15,804 bases of DNA from UBA9845 sp051889975 (GCA_051889975.1 JBJFDJ010000009.1:1-15804); one strand, 5' to 3'. Shown: positions 1 through 7,768, counted from the stretch's first letter. Notes: generated by a model from the sequence alone, not told the origin. Numbers and translations: made by a program.

Positions 1-55
1 CTCAAAATCCGGTACTCGCAAGGGTTTGTGGGTTCAAGTCCCACCTTCGGCACCA
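1..55 (+). tRNA. tRNA-Leu(CAA), 5' part cut off by window edge
   Basis: The segment starts inside the anticodon loop. It reads loop CTCAAAA (anticodon CAA), 3' anticodon strand TCCGG, a long class II variable arm with stem CTC/GGG around GCAA, T arm GTGGG-TTCAAGT-CCCAC, acceptor strand CTTCGGC, then A and an encoded CCA. The long variable arm and anticodon fit leucine. The 5' half lies outside the window, so its acceptor pairing cannot be checked. Confidence 0.9.
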
Positions 56-59
56 AGAT

Positions 60-89
60 AGTGACTTTTTGTCACTTTTTTTATTTTTA
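60..89 (+). terminator. Rho-independent terminator of tRNA-Leu
   Basis: A perfect 6-bp stem AGTGAC/GTCACT (60-65 with 71-76) with a five-T loop is followed by a T run. It begins five bases after the tRNA CCA. Confidence 0.8.
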
Positions 90-95
90 ATTTAT

Positions 96-143
96 AACTA
101 AAATTGTTAGTAAAATATATTAGTATAACAATTTTAGTTTTTT
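96..143 (+). terminator. Second, AT-rich terminator-like hairpin
   Basis: A perfect 14-bp inverted repeat, 96-109 with 126-139 (core CTAAAATTGTTA/TAACAATTTTAG), has a 16-nt loop and ends in a T run to 143. It could be a backup terminator for the tRNA-Leu transcript. Its left arm and loop also resemble a block next to tRNA-Gln (13674-13693), so it may instead belong to a mobile-element boundary. Confidence 0.5.
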
Positions 144-171
144 GTTTGTAAACATTTTAAATATCTTTTTT

Positions 172-206
172 GTGTCAAAATTTGTGTCAAAATTTGTGTC
201 AAATTT
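172..206. repeat. Three tandem GTGTCAAAATTT repeats, period 12
   Basis: GTGTCAAA recurs at 172, 184 and 196, exactly 12 bases apart. Two more copies with the same 12-base period lie beside tRNA-Gln at 13619 and 13631. Read on the minus strand the copies give in-frame N-F-D-T units in a short open frame bounded by stops. This may be the degraded end of an integrase-type gene. No intact recombinase is present in the window. Confidence 0.7.
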
Positions 207-227
207 ATTTTTTTATGAAAAAACGCA

Positions 228-262
228 AAAAAAATCAAGACGACTAATCTTGATTTTTTTCT
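228..262 (-). terminator. Terminator of the P-type ATPase gene
   Basis: The stem pairs 228-240 with 248-260 (core TCAAGA/TCTTGA with A/T flanks) across a 7-nt loop containing the TAG stop codon. On the minus strand a T run follows. The hairpin overlaps the last codons of the ATPase gene. Confidence 0.75.
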
Positions 263-2940
263 TTTTTGCGAATGATAAATTTGTATAGTTCACATACTGC
301 CAAAACAACAAACGATATTGCAAGCAATATCAAAAGTTCAAAGTATGGCACAGTTGTTAAACTTAAAAGTTCGCTAAGTGCTGGGACTTCTATAAATATT
401 ATTTGCAAAAGTATTGAACCTATAACGGCAACAAAGAAAAACCAATTTGAGTTGAAATGAGTTTTAAAAACCGATTGTTTTTCACTTCTGCAATTAAACG
501 CGTGTATATTTTGCAAGAACACCATAAGTGTCATAACCAAACTACGTGCAACAACAATGTCAAAATTGAGTGCTTTTGTTAAAACCATCCACGAGCCAAA
601 CACCACAAGCCCCATTGTTAGCCCCATAACCAAACATTGAGCAACCATTGATTTGCTAAACAATGACTCTGTTGTTGAGCGTGGTTTTTCTTTCATAAGC
701 CCTTTTTCTGGCTTTTCTAGTGACAATGACAAGTCTTGGAAACCATCTGTTACAACATTAAGCCACAACAGTTGAATTGCAAGCAAAGGTGTTGCTGTGC
801 CAAAGATGAGTGACAACATAAAAAACAAGACTTCGGCAATCGAGCAAGACAACAAAAAGTAAGTTATTTTTCGTATGTTTGCATAGGCATTTCTGCCTTC
901 TTTTACACCTTTAACAATCGAATTAAAATTGTCATCTAAAATAATCATATCGGCAGTTTCTTTTGCAACATCAGTCCCCGAACCCATGGCAATGCCTATG
1001 TGGGCAGACTTGATTGCTGGGCTGTCATTTACGCCATCACCAGTAACAGCAACAAATTCGCCCTGCCTTTTTAATGAGTCAACTATATGCAATTTATCAG
1101 TTGGTGTAACCCTTGAGAAAACAGTTTTTTGCTTAACAAATTTGTCAAATTCAATCTCGCCAAGTTCAAACATCTTTTCAACTTCTGCTCCCGTTGCAAC
1201 TTGACTGTAATCACTTGCAATTTTTGTGTCATTTGCAATTGAAAATGCAGTTGCTGGGTGGTCGCCTGTTATCATAACAACTTTTATGCCTGCACTTATG
1301 CAATCAGCAACGGCAGTTTTGCTTTCATTTCGCACTGGGTCAATAAATCCTACTAGGCCAAGCAAGGTGAGATTTTTTAAACTGGTTTCGTCATAATTTT
1401 CTTTTTTTGATATTTCGCCCAATGCAACTGCAATAACCCTGTAACCCCTTTTTGCAAGCAATTCGTTTTTATCTATGATATCTTTTGCGTTTAAGTTTGC
1501 TGTTTGACCATCAAGTTTGATGCTGTTAGAAAATTCCAAAATCCTTTCCACACTACCCTTTACGGTGCAAAAAGTTTTGTTGTCTTGTTTAAAAAATACT
1601 GCCGAATACTTGTTTTCTGACTCGTAAGGTATTGTGCTGACAATTTGAAAATCATTTGTGTTAACATTTAGTTTTTTGCCCAAAACCTTAAAGGCAATAT
1701 CAATGCTGTCGCCAAAATAATTAAAGCCAGTGTCAACCTTTTCAAAAACAGCTTCGTTGTTTAACACTCCCATTTGTGCAATTTGCGTGATGTCAGTTAT
1801 TTTTTGTTTGTCGTCACACTCTAGTTTGCCATCGTCATTATAGCCACTGCCAGAGATAGAAAATTCTTCGCCATTTGCTAGCATTACTATCTTTGCCGTT
1901 TGTTCGTTTAGGGTTAGCGTGCCCGTTTTGTCGGTGGCAATAACGGTGCAACTGCCAAGAGATTCCACTGCGTTTAAGTTTTTAACAACCACATTGTTTT
2001 TGCCCATGCGATTTGATGCAATGGTAAGTGCCATTGTTACGGCAAGTGGCAGGCCTTCGGGCATTGCAGAAACAGCAAGAGCAATAACAACCAAAAAGAT
2101 TTCTTTAAAAGGATTGCCTTGCATTAGCATAATTAAAAATATGACAACGGCAACCAAAACAATTGCAATACTTATTTGCTTTGAAAACTTGCCAATTCTA
2201 ATCGTCAAAGGTGATTTTTCATCTTTAACTTTGTTTAAGTTTGAGGCAATGTGCCCTATTTGAGTGTGAACGCCAGTTTCAACCACAACGGCTGTTGCCC
2301 TGCCCGTTACAACAGAACTGCCAGAAAACAGCATATTTGTTCTATCTGCAAGACTGCATTTTTCTGGCACAACATTTGTGTTTTTAACCACTGCCAAACT
2401 TTCACCTGTTAAAAGCGACTCATCAACCGAAAGATTGTTGCAACTGATTATGCGCAAATCTGCACATATTTTGTCACCACTTTCCAAAAACACAATGTCA
2501 CCCGGCACAAGATTTTTAGACTCGACTTCTGTTTTGTTTCCGTCACGCAAAACTTTTGATTTAACCTTAATCATATTTGAAAGCGAGCTAGCAATTCTCT
2601 CTGCTTTTTTTGATTGAATCGTGCCAATAACTGCATCTATCATAACAATTGCCAGTATCACAAAAGCATCTAATATTTCGCCAACAATAAACGAAAAAAA
2701 CATTGCAAAAACCAATATTAAAACAATGGGGTTTAATATCTCTTGCAAAAATATTAAAAAAACAGATTTTGATTTTTTTTGTGGCAAAGAGTTTTCGCCA
2801 AACACGGCAAGCCTTTTTTGAACCTCTGCTGTCGTCAATCCATCTTTGCTTGAATTTGTCTCTTTTAATGCAAAATCTAAATCTTTTGCATGCCAATTTG
2901 TGCTAGATAAAGAATTTTTTTTGTTTTCTGTTTTTTTCAT
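244..2940 (-). CDS. P2-type cation ATPase, probably calcium-exporting
   Basis: An 898-residue membrane pump that uses ATP to move cations out of the cytoplasm, Ca2+ most likely. Visible in order: N-terminal cation ATPase domain; actuator motif TGES (178-181); transmembrane segment 4 motif PEGLPL (294-299); phosphorylation motif DKTGTLT with Asp337; nucleotide-binding KGSVE (461-465); TGDHP (558-562); hinge GDGVND (634-639); then the C-terminal membrane helices. The ion site resembles SERCA: Glu295 in helix 4, Glu703 in helix 5, and N-x-x-T-D (728-732) in helix 6. The helix 5 position equivalent to SERCA Asn768 is Ser700. Length is normal for P2A/P2B pumps. The gene stands alone between its own terminator and an AT-rich spacer. 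No Shine-Dalgarno is seen within about 25 nt of the ATG. Substrate is inferred; Mn2+ or Na+ is not excluded. Confidence 0.93.
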   Translation of the reverse strand: MKKTENKKNSLSSTNWHAKDLDFALKETNSSKDGLTTAEVQKRLAVFGENSLPQKKSKSVFLIFLQEILNPIVLILVFAMFFSFIVGEILDAFVILAIVMIDAVIGTIQSKKAERIASSLSNMIKVKSKVLRDGNKTEVESKNLVPGDIVFLESGDKICADLRIISCNNLSVDESLLTGESLAVVKNTNVVPEKCSLADRTNMLFSGSSVVTGRATAVVVETGVHTQIGHIASNLNKVKDEKSPLTIRIGKFSKQISIAIVLVAVVIFLIMLMQGNPFKEIFLVVIALAVSAMPEGLPLAVTMALTIASNRMGKNNVVVKNLNAVESLGSCTVIATDKTGTLTLNEQTAKIVMLANGEEFSISGSGYNDDGKLECDDKQKITDITQIAQMGVLNNEAVFEKVDTGFNYFGDSIDIAFKVLGKKLNVNTNDFQIVSTIPYESENKYSAVFFKQDNKTFCTVKGSVERILEFSNSIKLDGQTANLNAKDIIDKNELLAKRGYRVIAVALGEISKKENYDETSLKNLTLLGLVGFIDPVRNESKTAVADCISAGIKVVMITGDHPATAFSIANDTKIASDYSQVATGAEVEKMFELGEIEFDKFVKQKTVFSRVTPTDKLHIVDSLKRQGEFVAVTGDGVNDSPAIKSAHIGIAMGSGTDVAKETADMIILDDNFNSIVKGVKEGRNAYANIRKITYFLLSCSIAEVLFFMLSLIFGTATPLLAIQLLWLNVVTDGFQDLSLSLEKPEKGLMKEKPRSTTESLFSKSMVAQCLVMGLTMGLVVFGSWMVLTKALNFDIVVARSLVMTLMVFLQNIHAFNCRSEKQSVFKTHFNSNWFFFVAVIGSILLQIIFIEVPALSELLSLTTVPYFELLILLAISFVVLAVCELYKFIIRKKEKNQD

Positions 2941-3111
2941 AATATTATAATTTTAACACAACTTAAAATTTCCTAAAACAATATTTGCACACTTTTAAAA
3001 ATATTATTAATTTTATTTAATATTTTTAAAACTAATATTATCTTAATTTTGTTGTTTTTAATATTTTTTCACAGTTATCGGCAAGTAGCCCACAATCAAT
3101 GTGACAGCAAT

Positions 3112-3147
3112 TGTTGTTTAAAAAACAACATAAATTTTAAGTTGTTT
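3112..3147 (-). terminator. Possible terminator downstream of murI
   Basis: AAACAAC (3123-3129) pairs with GTTGTTT (3141-3147) over an 11-nt loop. On the minus strand a short T run follows. An overlapping alternative fold, GTTGTTT/AAACAAC at 3112-3129, uses the same bases. The stem is AT-rich and weak. The rest of 2941-3232 is AT-rich spacer in which I see no gene. Confidence 0.4.
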
Positions 3148-3232
3148 GGCAAATGGCAAAGCAAATTTTTTTGTTTTTTTTGCAAAGCATTTTTTTTGCT
3201 CAAAAAATTAAGGTTAATGTTTTTAACAAAAC

Positions 3233-3943
3233 TTATGTTATATGATATAAAATCAAAAGTTCCCCTATTGATTTTTTCTTTGAAAGATTTGATGTTGCAA
3301 TTAATTTGTCTTTTACTTTAAAAGATACATCTTGGCTGTTTTCAAAAAAGTTAACATCTGTTTTAAGTGCAGTTTTTATTTGCTCTTTTATGTAATTAAA
3401 ATGCGTGCAACCCAGCACAACATTAACTGGCTTTTTGATAGCAAATCTTTTAAGTTTTTTGTTTAAATATGGTTGCAAAATGTTAAAATCCCCATTGCAG
3501 TTGTCAATTTTTTTTGCCAGATTATCAAAGCCCTGCACCCAAACTTTTTTTTGTTTTTTATACTCTTTTAAGTCCTTGTTATATTTTGCAGTGTTTTTTG
3601 TGCACAAGATTAAGGTTGAGTTTTGCAAAATGTTTTCGTTTACAGCCGGCAAAACAAAAACAAAAGGCACGTCATAAAATTTTTTTTGCAGAAAACCAGC
3701 AAACATACTGCTAATTGTGTTGCACGCAATCACAATCAACTTTATATCAAATTTTGCTGTTAATTTTTTTAGTGTTTTTGTAATTATTTTTTTTAAACTT
3801 AATTTTGTTTTGTTGCCATAAGGACAATTTATTTTGTCCATAAACAAAAGATAGTTTTCGTGTGGCAAATATTGTCTTATTTGCTCCATTGTATATTTGC
3901 CACCAGTTCCACTATCAAAAACCAAAATCCATTTTTTACCCAT
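3233..3943 (-). CDS. murI: Glutamate racemase, short divergent form
   Basis: Interconverts L- and D-glutamate in the cytoplasm, supplying D-Glu for peptidoglycan. The Asp/Glu racemase signatures are present: FDSGTGG (9-15), CPYG (40-43), ACNT with the first catalytic Cys74, and LGCTHF (177-182) with the second catalytic Cys179. At 236 residues it is shorter than the usual 260-270, and the middle region (CTKNTAKYN around 114-122) is divergent, so it could be a paralogue with altered specificity. It lies downstream of gpr in the same direction, 211 nt away, with its own putative promoter whose -10 box abuts the ATG. No Shine-Dalgarno is seen. Confidence 0.82.
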   Translation of the reverse strand: MGKKWILVFDSGTGGKYTMEQIRQYLPHENYLLFMDKINCPYGNKTKLSLKKIITKTLKKLTAKFDIKLIVIACNTISSMFAGFLQKKFYDVPFVFVLPAVNENILQNSTLILCTKNTAKYNKDLKEYKKQKKVWVQGFDNLAKKIDNCNGDFNILQPYLNKKLKRFAIKKPVNVVLGCTHFNYIKEQIKTALKTDVNFFENSQDVSFKVKDKLIATSNLSKKKSIGELLILYHIT

Positions 3944-3948
3944 AAATT

Positions 3949-3978
3949 ATAATATGAAATGGGTTAAAAGTTAGTTAA
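3949..3978 (-). promoter_or_regulatory. Putative murI promoter abutting the start codon
   Basis: On the minus strand a TATTAT box (3949-3954) sits 5 nt before the ATG, with a TTAACT -35-like box 18 nt upstream. An overlapping TATAAT is even closer to the start. This arrangement would give a leaderless or almost leaderless mRNA. Confidence 0.45.
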
Positions 3979-4154
3979 TTTTTTGCAAACTCATTTAAAA
4001 TTAAAATTTGATTGTTTAAAAATATTTTAAAACTTGCTTGTTATTTTTGCAATCATTTTACTTGCTTAAATACCGCCCTGTCATGAAGACAATATTTTTT
4101 TGATTTTATATGCTAATAATTAATTTTTTGCAAAATTATGATATAAAAAAGCAC

Positions 4155-4994
4155 TCACTCTGTCATTTCGGCAATTTCTTTTTCATCTATGTTGTTAAAT
4201 GCCAAATTTATGGCTTTTGCAATTATTTTGCTTGTGACTTTAACCTTGTTTTCAACATCTTTTGGGCTAACAATCAAGTTGTCTGTGTTTTTGCACAAAC
4301 TGCCAGTGTTTATAACAAACGGAACGCCAATTGCAAAAACAGGCACGCCAATGGTCTGTTTGCTTATCTCTTTGCGATTGTTGCCCACACCCCCACCCGG
4401 CAAAAGTTTTGTGTCACTTATTTGAACCGATTTTGCAAGTCGTTTTTCATCGCTTGCCACCATACTGTCAACAACGATGACCAAATCAGGCTTAAGGTGT
4501 GAACAAACAACATTAACAAAAGTGCTACTGTCAATGCCGGTTGTTCCATAAACGCCAGTGTTTATGGCGTAAATTTCTGCCACTTCTTCTGGCGAAAAAA
4601 GTTTTTTATCTAAATATGGCTTTGTTACAAGCACTTTTTCAACCACTTTTTCGCCCAGACTATCGCAAGCATACTTTCCATTGCCAAGCCCAACGACCAA
4701 AAGTTTGTTTGCTTTTATGTTATTTTTTTTAGCGAGCGAACCAATTGCAGAAATTAATTTTTTGCACAAATAATCTCTTGCCTTTAAGTCAAAATACAAT
4801 ATTTCATCAAAGTTGAGAGAGATATAATTTCCTTTTTCGCGTTCAATCTGCTTTGAAATTTCATCCGAAAAAATGCCGATGTCAACTTGCTCTATGTTAT
4901 ATTTAAAATTTTTTTTTGTCTTTAAAAAGCCTTTTTGTCGTTTAAAACCATTTGCAACTTCTAAAATAAGTTCTGATTTGATATTTTTTTTCAT
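4155..4994 (-). CDS. gpr: Spore germination protease GPR
   Basis: GPR degrades the DNA-protecting small acid-soluble spore proteins when spores germinate. Family signatures: VVGLGN (100-105), D-S-L-G with Asp111, NTGVYG-TTGI (145-154), VVDS with Asp176, QISDT (191-195), and PGGGVGN-x-RK (199-208). Asp111 and Asp176 align with the two catalytic aspartates of the Bacillus enzyme. At 279 residues it is much shorter than Bacillus GPR (about 370). The N-terminus starts almost at the first conserved strand, and a segment of roughly 65 residues before the C-terminal SPKDV helix is absent. It is divergent to rpsT, an adjacency also known in Bacillus. No Shine-Dalgarno is visible; I also see no convincing sigma-F/G promoter. 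Confidence 0.92.
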   Translation of the reverse strand: MKKNIKSELILEVANGFKRQKGFLKTKKNFKYNIEQVDIGIFSDEISKQIEREKGNYISLNFDEILYFDLKARDYLCKKLISAIGSLAKKNNIKANKLLVVGLGNGKYACDSLGEKVVEKVLVTKPYLDKKLFSPEEVAEIYAINTGVYGTTGIDSSTFVNVVCSHLKPDLVIVVDSMVASDEKRLAKSVQISDTKLLPGGGVGNNRKEISKQTIGVPVFAIGVPFVINTGSLCKNTDNLIVSPKDVENKVKVTSKIIAKAINLAFNNIDEKEIAEMTE

Positions 4995-5032
4995 AGATAA
5001 ATATATTATTTCACAAAAAAGATAAATTTTTC

Positions 5033-5061
5033 TTGCAATTTGATTTTTTTTGTGATATTAT
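5033..5061 (+). promoter_or_regulatory. rpsT promoter
   Basis: A TTGCAA -35 (5033-5038), a 17-nt spacer and a TATTAT -10 (5056-5061) place the transcript start near 5068, leaving a leader of about 28 nt with the ribosome site AGGGAG. Confidence 0.75.
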
Positions 5062-5095
5062 AGTCAAGTAAAATATAAAAAGGGAGATGTTAACC

Positions 5096-5368
5096 GTGCC
5101 AATTATTAAGTCAGCAATCAAAAGAGTTAGCGTAAATGATAGACAAAGAACAGAAAACAGAGGTGCTAAATCAAGACTTGCAACAGAAATTAAAAAATTT
5201 AGAGCTATGGTAGAAGCAAAAGAACTTGAAAAAGCAGAAAAATACCTTCCAGAAGTTATTTCTATTATTGACAACTCAGCAAAAAAAGGCATAATCACAA
5301 AAGACAATGCCTCAAGAAGAGTTTCAAGACTTTCTTCTATGCTTGCAAAAGCAAAAGCAGAAAAATAG
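5096..5368 (+). CDS. rpsT: Ribosomal protein bS20
   Basis: bS20 binds 16S rRNA early in 30S assembly. The sequence begins MPIIKSAIKRV, the usual S20 N-terminus, and is basic and alanine/lysine-rich, ending SSMLAKAKAEK; 90 residues is normal. I take the GTG at 5096 as the start: AGGGAG (5081-5086) lies 9 nt upstream, while the in-frame ATG at 5087 touches the SD directly and would add an atypical M-L-T. The gene is monocistronic, with its own promoter and a strong terminator seven bases after the stop. It is divergent to gpr. Confidence 0.96.
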   Translation: MPIIKSAIKRVSVNDRQRTENRGAKSRLATEIKKFRAMVEAKELEKAEKYLPEVISIIDNSAKKGIITKDNASRRVSRLSSMLAKAKAEK

Positions 5369-5374
5369 TTAATT

Positions 5375-5400
5375 ATCGCAAAGTTTTTGCGATTTTTTTT
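5375..5400 (+). terminator. rpsT terminator
   Basis: A perfect 8-bp stem ATCGCAAA/TTTGCGAT (5375-5382 with 5386-5393) with a 3-nt loop is followed by seven T residues. Confidence 0.88.
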
Positions 5401-5402
5401 GC

Positions 5403-5444
5403 AAAAAAAGAGAAAATGCTGTGTGGCTATTCTCTCTTTTTTTA
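5403..5444. terminator. Bidirectional terminator between rpsT and the U32 gene
   Basis: AGAGAA (5409-5414) pairs with TTCTCT (5430-5435). A runs precede and T runs follow, so each strand shows a hairpin plus T tract. It could back up rpsT termination and stop the convergent U32 transcript, although it is about 150 nt past that stop codon. Between it and 5592 I see only AT-rich spacer. Confidence 0.6.
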
Positions 5445-5591
5445 TGCTATTTTAAACAAACTTTGTTTTTAATTAATTTTGGTGCAAAAAGTTAAAACAA
5501 AAACTTAACAAAATAAAATTGTTTATCAAAAGAACATTACTTTAACAATTTGCACAACAGCTTTTATTGCTAAAATTTGTAAAAGCAAAAA

Positions 5592-7553
5592 TTATATTGA
5601 TTTATCTATCATGCCAACAGTTGTTTTAACGTCTGTTTTAAATGGCTTGCGAGCGTCAACAAAAGTGCGTTTGTTATGAAATTTTTTGTTGTCTATAACA
5701 ACGCTGTCAACAACTTCAAAATAACAACTTGCAATTTTTTTGCGCCTTATTTTAAGCACTCTGCCGTCCTGCATTTTGTATATCAAATTGTGTTTGTATG
5801 TGCAACTATCACAAGTGTTGTTAAATAGCATTTTAAACGGGCAATGTGTTAATGTCATAAGCACAGGATTGCCTTTTGTGTAAATAACCCCATTTTCATC
5901 AATGTCATCTAAGTTTGCTTCAACAGAATAAATTATGTCTTTTGCCCCCAAACTCAAATAAAATGATTTTGAATATTTGTTAACAATGTTAAGTCCCAGA
6001 CCTGCAATGATATCAAACTTATCTTTGTAATCAAAAACATAAATATTGTTNNNNNNNNNNNNNNNNNNNNNNNNNNNNNNNNNNNNNNNNNNNNNNNNNN
6101 NNNNNNNNNNNNNNNNNNNNNNNNNNNNNNNNNNNNNNNNNNNNNNNNNNGGAATAAACACATCTTCAAAGTCTGCCGTTAGTTTGTTTAAAACAAACAC
6201 TGTGTTGTTTAGTTTTGATAGATTTGTTTTTAAATCTTCATAACTTAAAGCACTTGTCTTTGCCTGCGATATTGCTTGGTTGGTGCAAACTGTTGCCTGT
6301 TGCCCGTTGCAACTAACTGTGAGTTTTGCAGGCTTGTTGATTTTGCTTTCAAAATGAAAATCACACCCAAGTTTTCTTGTTTTTGACAACAGCTGTTCCT
6401 CTAATTTTGCGTCAACAATCAAGTTTACATCGCAATTAACTTGTGGCTTTAACTTGGAATACACAACAAAGTTGCCGTTTTTTAAAATTTCAACATTGCC
6501 AACGCCCATGCTACCCATTTCTTTGCTTGCCACATAAAATTTTAGTGCATCGCCTTTTGCTATGGAGTGTTTGCTTTCAATTTGAATTTTGTAGATATCT
6601 TTAAACTTGCACACATCAACAACTCTGCCAATTTTTTTGCCAGTGTGATTGTTAAAAACTGTGTTTATGATGTTGTCATTTTGGCTGTCTAGATATTTGC
6701 CAGTGTTAAATTCGCCACGCGAAAAAACTTGTTTTAAGACTTGTTGTTTTTGCTTTAAATTTTCACCATTAAGTGCTGATTTAAAAAGCGATACACTGCT
6801 GGCAACATAACTTGGCTTTTTAAGTCTGCCCTCTATTTTAAATGAATTAACACCTGCATCTATTAGTTCTTGCATGCGACTTGACAAATTTTGGTCGCTT
6901 GGCGAAAGCAAATAGCCTTGTTTAATTTGTTTGTCACCCTCAACGGCAGTGTAAGGCAGTCGGCAAAATTGTTTGCACTTTCCCCTGTTGCCACTACAAC
7001 TTGTGCAAATGCTACTAAAATAACAATTGCCCGAAAATCCCACACACAATGCACCTTGCACAAAATATTCAATTTCTAAATCAGTGCCATTTTTTATGTC
7101 TTTTATATCTTGCAAAGTTGCTTCTCTGCTTAAAACCACACGGCTAAAACCAAGTTGTTCAAGCACTTTTGCGCCTTTTAGATTATGCACGCCAAGTTGA
7201 GTGCTGGCATGGAGTTGTATGCCCTTAAAATTTGCCAAAAGCAAACTTGCAAGCCCCATATCTTGCACTAAAAATGCATCAACACCAATGTCAACTGCGC
7301 TTTTAACAAGCTTCAAACAATCTTGCATTTCATCGTTTTTGATAATTGTGTTTATTGTCAAATACACTTTTGCATCAAAAAGATGTGCATATTCAACTGC
7401 ACATTTTAATTCGTCCAAACTATAATTTGTTGCATTTGCCCTTGCACTAAATTTGCTTGCGCCCAAATACACGGCATCTGCGCCGTTGTTTATGGCAACT
7501 TTTAAAGTTTGCAAATCACCAGCTGGCGCCAAAATTTCCAAAACATTACTCAT
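5592..7553 (-). CDS. U32 peptidase-family protein (RlhA-like), interrupted by assembly gap
   Basis: U32 proteins of this kind include RlhA, which acts in 23S rRNA cytidine hydroxylation; other members are annotated as collagenase-like peptidases. The N-terminal TIM-barrel part is clear: LAPAGDLQTLK (8-18), GADAVYLGA, QLHASTQLG (113-121), then a cysteine cluster with Cys170, Cys177, Cys193 and Cys197. FKIEGR marks the end of the core domain. The C-terminal part after the gap (GNPVLM, HCP and CDSC motifs) belongs to the same family. The 100 N at 6051-6150 keep the frame, but their length is conventional. Family members usually have more sequence between these two parts, so the true protein is probably longer than 653. 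The ATG lies 6 nt after a consensus -10 and lacks a Shine-Dalgarno. The exact reaction here is inferred. Confidence 0.85.
   Translation of the reverse strand: MSNVLEILAPAGDLQTLKVAINNGADAVYLGASKFSARANATNYSLDELKCAVEYAHLFDAKVYLTINTIIKNDEMQDCLKLVKSAVDIGVDAFLVQDMGLASLLLANFKGIQLHASTQLGVHNLKGAKVLEQLGFSRVVLSREATLQDIKDIKNGTDLEIEYFVQGALCVGFSGNCYFSSICTSCSGNRGKCKQFCRLPYTAVEGDKQIKQGYLLSPSDQNLSSRMQELIDAGVNSFKIEGRLKKPSYVASSVSLFKSALNGENLKQKQQVLKQVFSRGEFNTGKYLDSQNDNIINTVFNNHTGKKIGRVVDVCKFKDIYKIQIESKHSIAKGDALKFYVASKEMGSMGVGNVEILKNGNFVVYSKLKPQVNCDVNLIVDAKLEEQLLSKTRKLGCDFHFESKINKPAKLTVSCNGQQATVCTNQAISQAKTSALSYEDLKTNLSKLNNTVFVLNKLTADFEDVFIXXXXXXXXXXXXXXXXXXXXXXXXXXXXXXXXXXNNIYVFDYKDKFDIIAGLGLNIVNKYSKSFYLSLGAKDIIYSVEANLDDIDENGVIYTKGNPVLMTLTHCPFKMLFNNTCDSCTYKHNLIYKMQDGRVLKIRRKKIASCYFEVVDSVVIDNKKFHNKRTFVDARKPFKTDVKTTVGMIDKSI
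6051..6150. other. Assembly gap (100 N)
   Basis: Exactly 100 unknown bases lie inside the U32 gene. A round 100 is the usual scaffold placeholder, so the true length and content are unknown. Confidence 0.98.
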
Positions 7554-7559
7554 AACACA

Positions 7560-7588
7560 ATTATACTATCAAAGCACTTTTTAGTCAA
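7560..7588 (-). promoter_or_regulatory. U32 gene promoter, start site at the ATG
   Basis: On the minus strand: TTGACT (7583-7588), a 17-nt spacer, TATAAT (7560-7565), then six bases TGTGTT and the ATG. The expected transcription start coincides with the A of the start codon, so the mRNA should be leaderless. Confidence 0.85.
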
Positions 7589-7698
7589 TTGTGTTTTTTA
7601 ACACAAAACAATATTTTAAAATGCTTGGCTTTTGTTTTAAAAAACAAATTAGTTTTAAAAATCTTTTTGCGCAAACATATAACAAAGTTTTTAATAAA

Positions 7699-7738
7699 AT
7701 AAGCAAAATTAAATGCTCATTGCACAAATTTTGCTTAT
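7699..7738 (-). terminator. Terminator downstream of holA
   Basis: A perfect 12-bp stem ATAAGCAAAATT/AATTTTGCTTAT (7699-7710 with 7727-7738) has a 16-nt loop that can itself form TGC/GCA. It lies 31 nt after the holA stop. The minus-strand tail TTTATT is a modest T tract; the other strand has a better one. Confidence 0.6.
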
Positions 7739-7768
7739 ATTTTTTATGATTTCTATTTGCAATTTAAT

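Noticed and set aside
172..206. Short direct repeats as a CRISPR array
   Set aside because: The units are 8 nt with 4-nt intervals and there are only three; there are no spacers, leader or cas genes.
3049..3321. 90-codon plus-strand frame downstream of and overlapping murI
   Set aside because: It overlaps the murI 3' end, has no Shine-Dalgarno, and is a low-complexity Phe/Leu/Lys-rich translation of AT-rich sequence.
4064..4100. T-box-like word AGGGCGGTA on the minus strand in the gpr-murI spacer
   Set aside because: It only partly matches the T-box core AGGGTGGTACCGCG, the space to the gpr stop is too short for the specifier region, and murI is not a usual T-box target. A 4-bp TGTC/GACA hairpin with a T run on plus is too weak to call.
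5087..5095. ATG at 5087 as the rpsT start
   Set aside because: It is directly adjacent to the AGGGAG site, leaving no spacing; the GTG at 5096 has ideal spacing and gives the usual MPIIKSAIKR start.
5011..5307. 98-codon minus-strand frame opposite rpsT
   Set aside because: It is a shadow of the well-supported rpsT gene and has no start signals.
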